Positions 1 through 7,051 are shown, counted from the first letter of the stretch. The stretch is DNA of 8,185 nt from an uncultured Erysipelotrichaceae bacterium (GCA_902795875.1 CADBND010000095.1:1-8185); one strand, 5' to 3'. Notes: generated from the sequence alone by a model not told the origin. A program made the numbers and translations.

Positions 1-1017
1 GCCGATATCGCCAGCCGCCATGGAGATTTCGTTTTCATGGATGTCTTCCGGCTTGCAGAACTTGAGCATCGTCTTTCTTAAGACATCGCTGATCAGATGA
101 TTCTGCCGCATCGGCAGATAGCCCGGCGTCGTCTTGATCGATGCAGTTGCGCCGATCGCTTTAGCACAGTATTTTGCGGCCTGATCGATCTTTCTGGCGG
201 TATCATTGAGCGCTTTCTCGTTCATTGCCCGGACGTAGCATTCGTAGACTGTCCTTTCCGGAATGGAATTGACAGTCTGTCCGCCTTCATCGATGATGCC
301 GTGTACGCGGATGTAGTCTTCTTCTTTGAAGGTCTCCCGAAGCATGTTCATGGCGTTGTCAAAGAGGACGAAGGCATTGAGGGCATTGATGCCTCTTTCA
401 GGTGCGATCGCTGCATGGGATGCCTTGCCTTTGAATGTGATCTGCTTGTACTGGAAACCGGCTAAGGCAGAATTGAGGGAGAAGTGATACTTTCCTTCGC
501 CCATCGTATGCAGGTGGATAAAAAGATCTTCTTGATCAAACTGTCCTGCTGTCAGCATGTTTACTTTGCCGCCGATATATTTTATTTTCCCTTCTTTCAT
601 GAGTTTCTTGCGGAAGGCGATGTCGGTGAATTCTTCGGCAGGTGTGAAATAAAGAGTCACTGTTCCGTTTTTGATCACATCTTTCAGATGGACCAATGTA
701 TAGGCCATGATGGCACATTGGGTGGAATGTCCGCAGCTGTGTGCGGCGTAGTTGTCATCTTTGTTGGCGAAGGGATGACCAAGTGTGGGTATGGCGTCAA
801 GTTCAGCGACCAGTCCGATGTGCGGTTCTCCCGATCCGATCGAGACTTTAAAGGCTGTACGGAAACCGAGGTCTTCCACTTCCAGTCCGTTTTTCCTGAA
901 ATAATCTGTCAGGATCTTCTTGTTTTCAAATTCTTTGTAGCCAAGCTGAGGATGCCGGAAAAGTTCGTCTCCCAGTTCATATAAAGAAGCGATATCTTTA
1001 TCTAATGTATTTTTCAT
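1..1017 (-). CDS. M20-family amidohydrolase / metallopeptidase (3' end outside window)
   Basis: Reading the minus strand from the ATG at 1017 gives 339 uninterrupted codons to the window edge, so the N-terminus is complete and the C-terminus is cut off. The protein looks like a cytoplasmic di-metal hydrolase of the M20 aminoacylase/AbgB/carboxypeptidase type, which cleaves amide bonds of N-acyl amino acids or small peptides. Visible motifs are ELDAIP at about residues 72-77, the metal-binding HSCGH at 93-97, PAEE with the catalytic/metal glutamates at 126-129, HLH at 168-170, and GKASHAA at 197-203, which opens the small dimerisation domain. AAGDIG at 334-339 resembles the start of the last metal-binding block of AbgB-like members. 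No signal peptide is seen. The start is supported by an AAAGGTGAT ribosome site just upstream. The substrate cannot be fixed; p-aminobenzoyl-glutamate, N-acetyl amino acids or indole conjugates are all possible. The family call is firm. Confidence 0.93.
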   Translation of the reverse strand, partial: MKNTLDKDIASLYELGDELFRHPQLGYKEFENKKILTDYFRKNGLEVEDLGFRTAFKVSIGSGEPHIGLVAELDAIPTLGHPFANKDDNYAAHSCGHSTQCAIMAYTLVHLKDVIKNGTVTLYFTPAEEFTDIAFRKKLMKEGKIKYIGGKVNMLTAGQFDQEDLFIHLHTMGEGKYHFSLNSALAGFQYKQITFKGKASHAAIAPERGINALNAFVLFDNAMNMLRETFKEEDYIRVHGIIDEGGQTVNSIPERTVYECYVRAMNEKALNDTARKIDQAAKYCAKAIGATASIKTTPGYLPMRQNHLISDVLRKTMLKFCKPEDIHENEISMAAGDIG

Positions 1018-1037
1018 AATGATCACCTTTCGCTTTC

Positions 1038-1046
1038 ATGATACCA
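1038..1046 (-). promoter_or_regulatory. Possible extended -10 box for the M20 hydrolase gene
   Basis: On the minus strand TGGTATCAT forms a TGn-extended -10 (TATCAT) 20 nt upstream of the ATG at 1017. No good -35 hexamer is visible at the usual distance, which is tolerated with an extended -10. The site lies downstream of the neighbouring gene's terminator, so a separate promoter is expected here. Pattern match only. Confidence 0.4.
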
Positions 1047-1072
1047 TCAAAGCTTTTATTTTGGATGGACAT

Positions 1073-1099
1073 AAAAAAAGCTTCCTTCAGGTGGAAGCT
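1073..1099 (-). terminator. Rho-independent terminator of the oxidoreductase gene
   Basis: The minus strand reads AGCTTCC, a 7-nt loop, GGAAGCT, then a run of seven T. This is a clean 7-bp stem with a T-tail, 26 nt beyond the stop codon of the gene at 1125-2072. It separates that gene from the M20 hydrolase gene downstream. Confidence 0.9.
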
Positions 1100-1124
1100 C
1101 TTGTGTTGATGTGTAGTTTTTCAG

Positions 1125-2072
1125 TTATGCGTCTTTGGAGTGACGGTCACCGATCTGGTAGTCTGCATTGTTCGCAAACATCTCTCTGACGCTGATCGGT
1201 TTGTCACCTGTCAGTTTTTCAAAGTCATCGGTCCAGGTATCCATCTTGCCTTCACGGATCGCCTGGGCAAATGTGACCATGCCGTCGGATGAGAAGGGTG
1301 CTTCACTCCCTTTTAAGAAGACACCGTCGGTCGTTCTGGGAACGCCCATCGCATCGAAGATCTGGTAGTTTTCTTCGTCGGTGACATATTTGTAGCTGAC
1401 ATTGTTTCCGGTCTCTTCGTTGCCGATCTCACAGAATCTGGAGATGGTCATCAGTTCCGGACCGTTGATGTCAAGGGTCGCATGATCGTACTGCGGTTCA
1501 AATGCACGGTGCAATGCATAGGCGACTGCCTTGGCACAGTCTTTGCGGGAGATATAAGCCATCAGTCCGTCACCTTGTGAGTTCATCAGCGGACCGCCCA
1601 TCTTGACATAGGTGAAGTAGTTGGTGATCATCGCTTCCGCATATTGGGAGTTTCTTAAGAAGATATAATCGAGACCCTGTTCCTGGATGTATCTTTCCGT
1701 GTAGATGTGGTCTTTCTTTTCAACGGAAGGGTTGGTCTCGTCACCGGCATTGACTAAAGAAGTATAGATGATCTTCTTAATACCGGCCGCTTTTGCGGCA
1801 TCGACACAGTTCTTGTGGGCGTTCTGTCTTTTTGCGCCAACGAAGGGCATTGAGATCAGAGCCAGTGCATCCGCACCTTTGAATGCTTCGACAAGGCCGT
1901 CGGGATTGTTGAAGTTGGTGACATGCGTTTCGATCCCGAGATCGGCGTATTTCTTTAAAGAGTCAGGGTTATATCCGCAATAGATCAGGTTTTCTTTCGG
2001 TTCCAAAGTCATAAGGATATCTGCTGCAACAGAACCGAGGTTGCCATCGACACCGGTCAGTAATAGTTTCAT
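1125..2072 (-). CDS. NAD(P)-binding NmrA/QOR2-like oxidoreductase (atypical SDR family)
   Basis: A 315-residue cytoplasmic Rossmann-fold protein. The N-terminus MKLLLTGVDGNLGS carries the GxxGxxG dinucleotide loop (Gly7, Gly10, Gly13). Further family marks are an AFKGADALALIS segment at about 63-74, NCVDAAKAAGIKKIIYTSL at 88-106, and FLRNSQYAE at 138-146, where typical QOR2/YtfG proteins have LLRNGWYSE. Members of this group reduce quinones or act as redox-sensing NmrA-type proteins; the substrate here is unknown. The frame stays open for 109 codons upstream, but the start at 2072 is chosen because AAAGGAG lies 8 nt before it and homologous proteins begin at this MKLLLTG-type motif. A TATAAT box lies upstream and a hairpin terminator follows, so the gene is probably transcribed alone. 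It is divergent from vapB. Confidence 0.9.
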   Translation of the reverse strand: MKLLLTGVDGNLGSVAADILMTLEPKENLIYCGYNPDSLKKYADLGIETHVTNFNNPDGLVEAFKGADALALISMPFVGAKRQNAHKNCVDAAKAAGIKKIIYTSLVNAGDETNPSVEKKDHIYTERYIQEQGLDYIFLRNSQYAEAMITNYFTYVKMGGPLMNSQGDGLMAYISRKDCAKAVAYALHRAFEPQYDHATLDINGPELMTISRFCEIGNEETGNNVSYKYVTDEENYQIFDAMGVPRTTDGVFLKGSEAPFSSDGMVTFAQAIREGKMDTWTDDFEKLTGDKPISVREMFANNADYQIGDRHSKDA

Positions 2073-2096
2073 GATGTGTTCTCCTTTGTTGATTCC

Positions 2097-2102
2097 ATTA
2101 TA
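2097..2102 (-). promoter_or_regulatory. -10 box (TATAAT) for the oxidoreductase gene
   Basis: A perfect TATAAT on the minus strand lies 24 nt upstream of the ATG at 2072. The predicted transcription start would fall just before the AAAGGAG ribosome site (2081-2087), giving a short leader. The -35 region is weak: no hexamer close to TTGACA is found at 16-18 bp. The same TATAATGGAATC string recurs upstream of the TrpF-like gene at 7738. Confidence 0.6.
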
Positions 2103-2141
2103 GCGAAAAATAATGTCACGAATTGTAAAACAGATTGAATA

Positions 2142-2147
2142 TATACT
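2142..2147 (+). promoter_or_regulatory. Possible -10 box (TATACT) for vapB
   Basis: TATACT lies 24 nt upstream of the vapB start, in an A/T-rich divergent intergenic region of 99 bp. The ribosome site AAGGAGGA (2157-2164) follows, 7 nt before the ATG at 2172. No convincing -35 hexamer is seen. VapBC promoters are usually bound by the antitoxin or the complex, but no clear operator palindrome is visible here. Confidence 0.4.
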
Positions 2148-2171
2148 TTTATTGTGAAGGAGGACACAGAT

Positions 2172-2408
2172 ATGGAGACTGCAAAGCTTTTTACGAATGG
2201 GGGATCTCAGGCCGTCAGGCTGCCAAAGAATTACCGCTTCGATGACGATGAAGTGCTGATCAACCGTATTGGCAACGTTGTCATATTGCTTCCCAAAAAC
2301 GACCCGTGGAGGACTTCGATCCTTGGCCTCTCCATGTTCAGTGAAGATTTCATGGAAGCTTATGGTGATCTTCCGGTGCAGGAAAGGATCCCTTACCAAG
2401 AGAACTAA
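2172..2408 (+). CDS. vapB: VapB-family antitoxin (AbrB/MazE-type DNA-binding domain), without an intact toxin partner
   Basis: A 78-residue protein. Residues 1-45 match the swapped-hairpin AbrB/MazE/SpoVT fold of VapB antitoxins: METAKLFTNGGSQAVRLPK, then a DDDEVLINRIGNVVILLPK-like strand pair. The tail (about 46-78, with PW at 45-46 and SMFSEDFM at 54-61) corresponds to the part that wraps round the VapC toxin. In the family the protein neutralises a PIN-domain ribonuclease and represses its own operon. The ATG at 2172 is preferred over the in-frame ATG at 2154 because AAGGAGGA sits 7 nt upstream of it. The reading frame is full length and looks undamaged. The oddity is that only eight codons of a vapC-like frame follow, so this is probably an orphan antitoxin that could still bind DNA or toxins encoded elsewhere. 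Confidence 0.88.
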   Translation: METAKLFTNGGSQAVRLPKNYRFDDDEVLINRIGNVVILLPKNDPWRTSILGLSMFSEDFMEAYGDLPVQERIPYQEN

Positions 2409-2412
2409 AAAA

Positions 2413-2439
2413 ATGGAAGGACTGCTGCTGGATAATTAG
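2413..2439 (+). pseudogene. Probable vapC remnant (truncated after 8 codons)
   Basis: Four nucleotides after the vapB stop an ATG opens the frame MEGLLLDN, then TAG. VapC toxins normally begin with a short beta strand ending in the first catalytic aspartate, as in M-x-x-LLDTN. The position, spacing and LLLD-N string fit the start of that domain. Nothing resembling a PIN domain follows in any frame, because the convergent transporter gene ends at 2442. The frame is very short and may be chance, so this rests mainly on position behind vapB plus the motif. Confidence 0.5.
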
Positions 2440-2441
2440 GT

Positions 2442-3695
2442 TTAGAGGATGTCCCGGGAGGACCTCTGTTTCCTGAATCGGTTCCATGGCTTGATGGCAA
2501 GGAAACAGGATAGGGCTCCAAGTAAGGAGATGATGATCCAGGTAAACAGACAGGTGTTCCAGCCGAAATGCTGGGACAGGTATCCAAATCCGTAGATGGC
2601 TGAAGCCGATCCGACATATGTCAGGGAATTGATGACGCCCGACATCGTGGATACGAGGCCGTAGCGGATGAATCGCGAAGGAATGATGCCAACCAGAAAC
2701 AGATTGATGGCGTGCATCGTTGCAACGATGAGGGAAGCGATGATCAGCGTGATATTCCGATCATGTTCATAGATGCCGTAAAGCAGAGAAGATAATGCGA
2801 AGGAACAAATGAAAAGGATCGCTGATGCTTTGACTTCGTCATTTACGAAACGTCTGTTGATGATACCGGTGATCTTCAGACTGATGATGCCGATGACAGG
2901 CAGGATGACAGATCCGAAGATGGCGCTGTCGCTTTCCATATGAAAGGTGTTGGCCATGAAGGAGGGCAGCCAGTCACCGATCCCGTCCCGTAACATTCCC
3001 TGTAAGATGATGGCTAAGGCGATAAAGAGAAAACCGGAGAAGATCAGAAAGCTTTTGAAATGTAAGGAAGGCGTTGTGCTTTCTTTTTTCATTTCGGAGG
3101 GTACTTCTGATGTTTCCATGGCTTCTTCGATGCGGGGACTGTATATGATCCAGAACGCTGTTATAAGTGCTGCGATGACAGCGTCGACAAGAAAGGTGAG
3201 CTTCCAGTTTCTGAATACTCTGATCCATAATAGCGAGGAAGAAAGATAGACCAATACGGTCGCAAAGATGCCGGCGATGTTCATATTGACAGCCACGTTT
3301 TCGTAATCCTTTCGCTCCATGGTCGAAGTCAGAATACGTAATATAGGTGGCCACAGCAGCGAATGGGCGAAGCCGTTGATGAACCAGAGGATACCGCGAA
3401 GAGATGCATCGGAAAAGGGCATCGCAAGATTGATGAGGACGGTAATGATCATCCCTGTTGTCACCATCTTATCCGGCCGGATGCGGTCGCCGAGAAATCC
3501 GGAAGCGATCTGTCCGATTCCATAGGATATGACACTGAGCGTTTCGATCAGTCCGGCGCTTTCTTTGGAAAGGGATTCGGCCTGGATGATGGCTTCCATC
3601 ACGATGGAATAATCCTTTCTGGTCAGGTAGCTGGCGAAGTAGATGAGCGGGCACAGCAAGGTCAGGAGTTTTCCGATATCTTTCTTTCTGTCCAT
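2442..3695 (-). CDS. Major facilitator superfamily transporter, organophosphate:phosphate antiporter (GlpT/UhpC)-like
   Basis: A 417-residue inner-membrane protein with about twelve hydrophobic segments in two halves, split by a hydrophilic loop at about 188-213. This is the normal length for the family. YFASYLTRKDYS at 19-30 matches the YxxRKxxS block of the GlpT/UhpT/UhpC group, with Arg26 at the position of the substrate-binding arginine. MLRDGIGDWLPSFM at 234-247 matches the second such block (RxGIxDWxPxxL), with Arg236. These two arginines bind phosphate in GlpT, so the protein probably exchanges or senses a phosphorylated compound; which one is unknown. GFLGDRIRPDK at 66-76 is the MFS loop 2-3 motif. 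ATG 3695 is preceded in frame by a stop two codons upstream, so no longer start exists, yet there is no clear Shine-Dalgarno. The gene is divergent from the PLP enzyme and converges on vapB. Confidence 0.9.
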   Translation of the reverse strand: MDRKKDIGKLLTLLCPLIYFASYLTRKDYSIVMEAIIQAESLSKESAGLIETLSVISYGIGQIASGFLGDRIRPDKMVTTGMIITVLINLAMPFSDASLRGILWFINGFAHSLLWPPILRILTSTMERKDYENVAVNMNIAGIFATVLVYLSSSLLWIRVFRNWKLTFLVDAVIAALITAFWIIYSPRIEEAMETSEVPSEMKKESTTPSLHFKSFLIFSGFLFIALAIILQGMLRDGIGDWLPSFMANTFHMESDSAIFGSVILPVIGIISLKITGIINRRFVNDEVKASAILFICSFALSSLLYGIYEHDRNITLIIASLIVATMHAINLFLVGIIPSRFIRYGLVSTMSGVINSLTYVGSASAIYGFGYLSQHFGWNTCLFTWIIISLLGALSCFLAIKPWNRFRKQRSSRDIL

Positions 3696-3701
3696 GTTCT
3701 A

Positions 3702-3730
3702 AAGTTAACATATCTAAAGAGGAATTTGAA
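3702..3730 (-). promoter_or_regulatory. Candidate promoter of the MFS gene, 6 nt from its start codon
   Basis: On the minus strand TTCAAA (3725-3730), a 17-bp spacer and TAACTT (3702-3707) fit a weak -35/-10 pair. Only 6 nt separate the -10 from the ATG at 3695, so an mRNA from this promoter would start at or next to the start codon. The hexamers are poor matches, so this is tentative. Confidence 0.3.
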
Positions 3731-3748
3731 CGGCTTGTGTATGGTACT

Positions 3749-3792
3749 TGATTCAACATGAGGGGATATATGGATATGTTAGAATTGAATCA
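3749..3792. promoter_or_regulatory. 8-bp inverted repeat in the divergent MFS / PLP-enzyme intergenic region
   Basis: TGATTCAA (3749-3756) and its exact reverse complement TTGAATCA (3785-3792) flank 28 bp in the 123-bp gap between the two divergent starts. The left arm is also part of a 9-bp near-palindrome, TTGATTCAA (3748-3756). This could be a paired operator for a regulator controlling both genes. A candidate -10 for the rightward gene (TATGAT, 3796-3801) lies just after the right arm. No regulator gene is in the window, and an 8-bp repeat can arise by chance. Confidence 0.3.
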
Positions 3793-3818
3793 GAATATGA
3801 TAAAAAGCGAGGCAGATC

Positions 3819-5009
3819 ATGAAATATGAATTTGATGAGATCATCGATCGTGTGAACGATCCGTATTCTTTTTCTTTCAAGTGGCAGCATCCTGAATATG
3901 CTTTCAAAAGGCAGGGCGTTGAACTCACAAGAGACGACATCATCTGTCTGGAGACGGCGGACATGGATTTCCGGGTAGCTCCGGAGATCATTGAGGATCT
4001 GCAAAGATTACTGGATCACGGAATATTCGGTTATTCGGAGATCCCGCAGACTTATTTTAAAGCGGTATGCGGCTGGTATGAAAGAAGACAGGGCTGGAGT
4101 TTTTCTCCTGAAGATATCTCCTATATGCCCGGTACGCATTCCGCGATCTCGGAGATCGTGAAGCTGTATACGAAAAAAGGAGACGGTGTCATCATCCTGA
4201 CGCCGTGCTACAGCTATCATTCTGATGTCGATGGAAACGGCAGAAGATATGTGAAGGTCGAACTGGCCAATGATGGAAAGGATATCTTTACAGTCGATTA
4301 CGATGCTTTGGAAAAGGCGTGCGCAGAAAAGGACAACACGATGCTGATCATGTGCCATCCGCACAATCCGACCGGCAAGGTTTTCGATCATGACGAACTG
4401 TGCAGGATCGCCGACATCTGTCGAAGAAACGGTGTATTGATCGTGTCGGATGAGGTCCATTCCGATATCCTCAGAAGGGGCCAGTCGTTTGAGCCGATGA
4501 TGAAAGCCTGCGGCAGTGAGGGTCTGATCGCCTGTACGGCGGTAAACAAGACTTTCAATCTGGCTGGTCTGGCTATGACCAATGTCATCATCTGCGATCC
4601 GAAACTGAAGATGGATGAGATGAACATGTATGATATGCCTACACCGTTTGGTATCCAGGCAGTCATTTCCGCTTATACCAAGGGGGATGCCTGGGTGGAT
4701 GCGCTGAATGAATATATCGATGAGAATATCCGGGTCTGTATTGACCTGGTTCATGAAAGACTGCCTAAGGCGGTCGTTGCGATGCCACAGGGCGGGTATT
4801 CGATCAATATCGATTTTTCCGGATACGGATTACGTGGCGATGAGGTCGCAAAGAAGATCTACGGGGATGCCGGTGTCGTCCTCAATTCCGGTCTCTTCTT
4901 TGACGATATCCGGGGCAAACAGGTGCACCGTGCCTGCCTGTCTTCGCCCAGATCCATGTGTCTGGAGGCGATAAACAGGATCGCCGATCAGTTTGAAGGA
5001 TGTGAATGA
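3819..5009 (+). CDS. MalY/PatB-type PLP-dependent aminotransferase / cystathionine beta-lyase
   Basis: A 396-residue cytoplasmic fold-type I PLP enzyme of normal length for the class I/II, MalY/PatB branch. Members cleave carbon-sulfur bonds of cystathionine, cysteine or S-conjugates, or act as aminotransferases. The N-terminus MKYEFDEIIDR and TADMDF at 46-51 are typical. HPHNPTGKVF at 180-189 contains the cofactor-contacting Asn183, SDEVHSDI at 210-217 contains Asp211, which binds the pyridine nitrogen, and NKTFNLAGL at 243-251 carries the Schiff-base Lys244. SSPRS at 375-379 has the C-terminal carboxylate-binding arginine (Arg378). The residue before Lys244 is Asn rather than the common Ser, a small deviation. 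A GAGG ribosome site (3809-3812) precedes the ATG by 6 nt. No terminator separates it from the surface-protein gene 61 bp downstream, so the two may share a transcript. Lyase versus aminotransferase cannot be decided here. Confidence 0.92.
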   Translation: MKYEFDEIIDRVNDPYSFSFKWQHPEYAFKRQGVELTRDDIICLETADMDFRVAPEIIEDLQRLLDHGIFGYSEIPQTYFKAVCGWYERRQGWSFSPEDISYMPGTHSAISEIVKLYTKKGDGVIILTPCYSYHSDVDGNGRRYVKVELANDGKDIFTVDYDALEKACAEKDNTMLIMCHPHNPTGKVFDHDELCRIADICRRNGVLIVSDEVHSDILRRGQSFEPMMKACGSEGLIACTAVNKTFNLAGLAMTNVIICDPKLKMDEMNMYDMPTPFGIQAVISAYTKGDAWVDALNEYIDENIRVCIDLVHERLPKAVVAMPQGGYSINIDFSGYGLRGDEVAKKIYGDAGVVLNSGLFFDDIRGKQVHRACLSSPRSMCLEAINRIADQFEGCE

Positions 5010-5057
5010 TCTCTTTGTTGCAGATATGGTGCAAAAAAGGATTATAAATAAAAAACA

Positions 5058-5064
5058 GGGAGGA
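5058..5064 (+). promoter_or_regulatory. Strong ribosome binding site that fixes the surface-protein start
   Basis: GGGAGGA lies 6 nt before the ATG at 5071. The same frame is open from an ATG at 4993 inside the upstream gene, but that would put 26 hydrophilic residues ahead of an otherwise normal signal peptide and has no comparable ribosome site. The 61-bp gap (5010-5070) also holds an A/T-rich TATAAA (about 5044-5049) that might be a -10, without a well-spaced -35. Confidence 0.75.
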
Positions 5065-5070
5065 AAAAAC

Positions 5071-6978
5071 ATGTTTAAAGCGGATAAAAAGATTTTAAAG
5101 GTCATCGTCGCTTTACTGATGTTTATAAGCGTTACGGGCGGTTCTGTACATGTCCGGGCGGAAGATGAGTTCTATATCACGGTACAGCCGGAAGATGTTG
5201 AGGTGAATTATCCCGACGGTGCGACTTTCCATGTGGAAGTTTCCCAGCCGGAAAGAGTGGCAAGCTATCAGTGGTATCTTTCGGATGACTACAATAACGT
5301 ATTTGAATTGAACGGTGAGACAGCGAAAACGGATACGCTGGTCATGCCTTCGACTGAACCCAATGTCAATCCCAACTATCTCAGTTGCATCATCACCGAT
5401 GTGGATGGAAACCGTATTTTTTCCGAAGATGCGGTACTGACGATCGGGAATGCGGAAGAGGAGAAACCGGTACTCTATTTCGGCAATTATGCTCTGGAAC
5501 CGGGTGAGAGCCTCGATCTGGCAACGACATCCTATGGTTCAGGCAAGGTCACCTATGAGGCCGACGGGCTCAATGCAACTTTCGAGAATATACAGTTCGA
5601 TAATACGGTTTCTCCGTTTGATCAGTCGTTGGGCGGTCCGGGCGTATTCTTCCATAACTATCATGCGAAGGATCTGGAATATACTTTCCGTTTCAAGGGC
5701 GACTGCCTGTTCAATAACACATTCTACGACCCGGATTACAATGCTGCCGGTGTCGTGATCAACTCTTTCTTCGGGATCGATGACGGCAATCAGCCGACAC
5801 TGATCATCGATGCGCAAGATTCTCTGACTCTGATCGGTGGCAGCAATTCGATCTATTCCGATGGCAATGTGGAGCTCAAGGGAAACATCAGCTGTATCGG
5901 TATGGAAGATGTCTACAATGATTCGATCACCTGTGTCCATCTTCTTGTGGATGAGGGTTCAAAACTCGATCTGAGACCAAACGGTACGGCTTTGCGTGCA
6001 CATGGCGATATGCGCATCTATCCGGGTGCGGAGATCAATATCGATGCGATCGCACCGCATGTCTCTGCCGGTCCGACGTTCAAGAACCTGGTTTACGGTG
6101 ACGGAAACATCTATTTCGATAACTGTAAAGTCTATATTGCAGGAAATGCGCATCCTGAGACTTTCATTCCTTACGGCTCCTATCTGGTCAATCTGACAGG
6201 AATATCTGTCAGTATGCTGGGGTCGATCGATCTGAAGGCTTCCGATGTCACGATCGATCTGACAGCGGAAAAGGGTGACGATCTTTATGCATTGAATTAC
6301 TGCGGTATCATCGGCGGCGAGAATTCTTCTTCTCTGTTACTGAGCGAGAAATCGAAGCTTTCGATCAATATCGATTGTGAGGATGTGATGAATTCGACGG
6401 GTATCCTGGTTCCGGGTACGGTGAGTGCTGATGACGACTGCATGATCAAGATCAATATTGCTACACAGGGTGAAGTGGCCGGCATCGAGGCGGACCGCGA
6501 TCTGCAGATAAAGGATGCGATCGTTGAAGTGAATCTGAACTCTCTGACTTCGGAAGGTGTGTATGGTGTAGTCACGGGCGATGCGGCGATCGAGTTCAAT
6601 AAGCCTGACTATTATCTCTATGTCAATGCGGCGAACGGTATCGGTCTGGCGGCAGATTCGGGTGAGAGAGGAGATGTCGTAGGACCGGTCGAGAATTATA
6701 CGGCACAGAAGATCATTCTTTCCGGCAAGGCAACATATCTGACTCCTAAGAAGGCGACGGTCAATCTGTATGGCGTTCCGGGTTATGACGGTACGATCAA
6801 GGCGGAGACGGTCTTTGACAGCACCACCATGGCAGCTCCGGCAAGTGAGGTCCAGATCGGTGTCAAACCAGACAATACGATCGCTTATGTCGTCGGTATT
6901 GCGGCGGTTGCGGCGATCGCGATCGCAGCCTATGGCATGAGTAAGAAAAACAAGAAGAAAAAGCCCGAAGAAGCATAG
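5071..6978 (+). CDS. Secreted membrane-anchored surface protein with an Ig-like domain and degenerate beta-helix repeats
   Basis: A 635-residue protein that I cannot assign to a named gene. Residues 1-30 form a signal peptide: lysines at 3-10, a hydrophobic core VIVALLMFIS, and likely cleavage after VRA at 28-30. Residues 31 to about 126 look like a bacterial Ig-like domain (ITVQPEDVEV, YQWYL with Trp68, LSCIITDVDG with Cys106). From about 240 to 560 the sequence is a series of short strands with Asp/Asn/Gly turns. Five degenerate units of roughly 24-32 residues can be picked out at 385-531, for example around SIDLKASDVTIDL, SKLSINID, MIKINIAT, IKDAIVEVNL and YYLYVNA. This suggests a right-handed parallel beta-helix, as in carbohydrate-binding surface proteins. 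Residues 603-623 are one hydrophobic helix followed by KKNKKKKPEEA. No LPxTG sortase motif is present, so the protein is probably held in the membrane by this helix. Eight cysteines lie in the exported part. Adhesion or glycan binding is a guess from architecture. Confidence 0.82.
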   Translation: MFKADKKILKVIVALLMFISVTGGSVHVRAEDEFYITVQPEDVEVNYPDGATFHVEVSQPERVASYQWYLSDDYNNVFELNGETAKTDTLVMPSTEPNVNPNYLSCIITDVDGNRIFSEDAVLTIGNAEEEKPVLYFGNYALEPGESLDLATTSYGSGKVTYEADGLNATFENIQFDNTVSPFDQSLGGPGVFFHNYHAKDLEYTFRFKGDCLFNNTFYDPDYNAAGVVINSFFGIDDGNQPTLIIDAQDSLTLIGGSNSIYSDGNVELKGNISCIGMEDVYNDSITCVHLLVDEGSKLDLRPNGTALRAHGDMRIYPGAEINIDAIAPHVSAGPTFKNLVYGDGNIYFDNCKVYIAGNAHPETFIPYGSYLVNLTGISVSMLGSIDLKASDVTIDLTAEKGDDLYALNYCGIIGGENSSSLLLSEKSKLSINIDCEDVMNSTGILVPGTVSADDDCMIKINIATQGEVAGIEADRDLQIKDAIVEVNLNSLTSEGVYGVVTGDAAIEFNKPDYYLYVNAANGIGLAADSGERGDVVGPVENYTAQKIILSGKATYLTPKKATVNLYGVPGYDGTIKAETVFDSTTMAAPASEVQIGVKPDNTIAYVVGIAAVAAIAIAAYGMSKKNKKKKPEEA

Positions 6979-6989
6979 ACCTCTTCGGG
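6958..6989 (-). terminator. Terminator hairpin for the TrpF-like gene, overlapping the 3' end of the surface-protein gene
   Basis: CCCGAAGA (6964-6971) and TCTTCGGG (6982-6989) form an 8-bp stem with a 10-nt loop. Read on the minus strand it is followed by CTTTTTC (T run 6958-6962), the usual pattern for intrinsic termination. The T-rich side is the lysine-rich end of the surface protein on the other strand, so the stop codon of that gene lies in the loop. On the plus strand no T run follows this stem. Confidence 0.65.
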
Positions 6990-7008
6990 AATATAGTCAA
7001 AAAATTTT

Positions 7009-7040
7009 GAAGCAGGATTCTTTGTCCTGCTTCTTTTTTT
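7009..7040 (+). terminator. Rho-independent terminator of the surface-protein gene (possibly bidirectional)
   Basis: GAAGCAGGA (7009-7017), a 7-nt loop and TCCTGCTTC (7025-7033) make a 9-bp perfect stem followed by seven T (7034-7040), starting 30 nt after the surface-protein stop. Read on the minus strand the stem is followed by AAAATTTTTT, so it may also weakly stop transcripts of the TrpF-like gene. Confidence 0.93.
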
Positions 7041-7051
7041 GCATGAAAGTG

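Noticed and set aside
97..984. Two open frames on the plus strand (97-465 and 484-984)
   Set aside because: They lie opposite the M20 amidohydrolase, whose minus-strand frame carries all the family motifs; neither has a ribosome site or recognisable domain.
2073..2399. A 109-residue N-terminal extension of the oxidoreductase frame
   Set aside because: It runs through the divergent promoter region and antisense to vapB, lacks similarity to the family, and a strong ribosome site marks the start at 2072.
2444..2467. Interrupted hairpin (AGAG, GTCC / GGAC, CTCT) after vapB as a terminator
   Set aside because: The stem has a bulge, no T run follows on the plus strand, and it lies in the 3' coding end of the transporter gene.
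4008..4754. A 248-codon minus-strand open frame inside the PLP-enzyme gene
   Set aside because: The plus strand encodes the complete PLP enzyme with catalytic motifs here; the antisense frame has no ribosome site or domain and reflects codon composition.
6913..6926. 14-bp palindrome GCGATCGCGATCGC
   Set aside because: It encodes alternating Ala-Ile codons of the transmembrane helix; the repeat is explained by codon use rather than by a regulatory or HIP1-type element.
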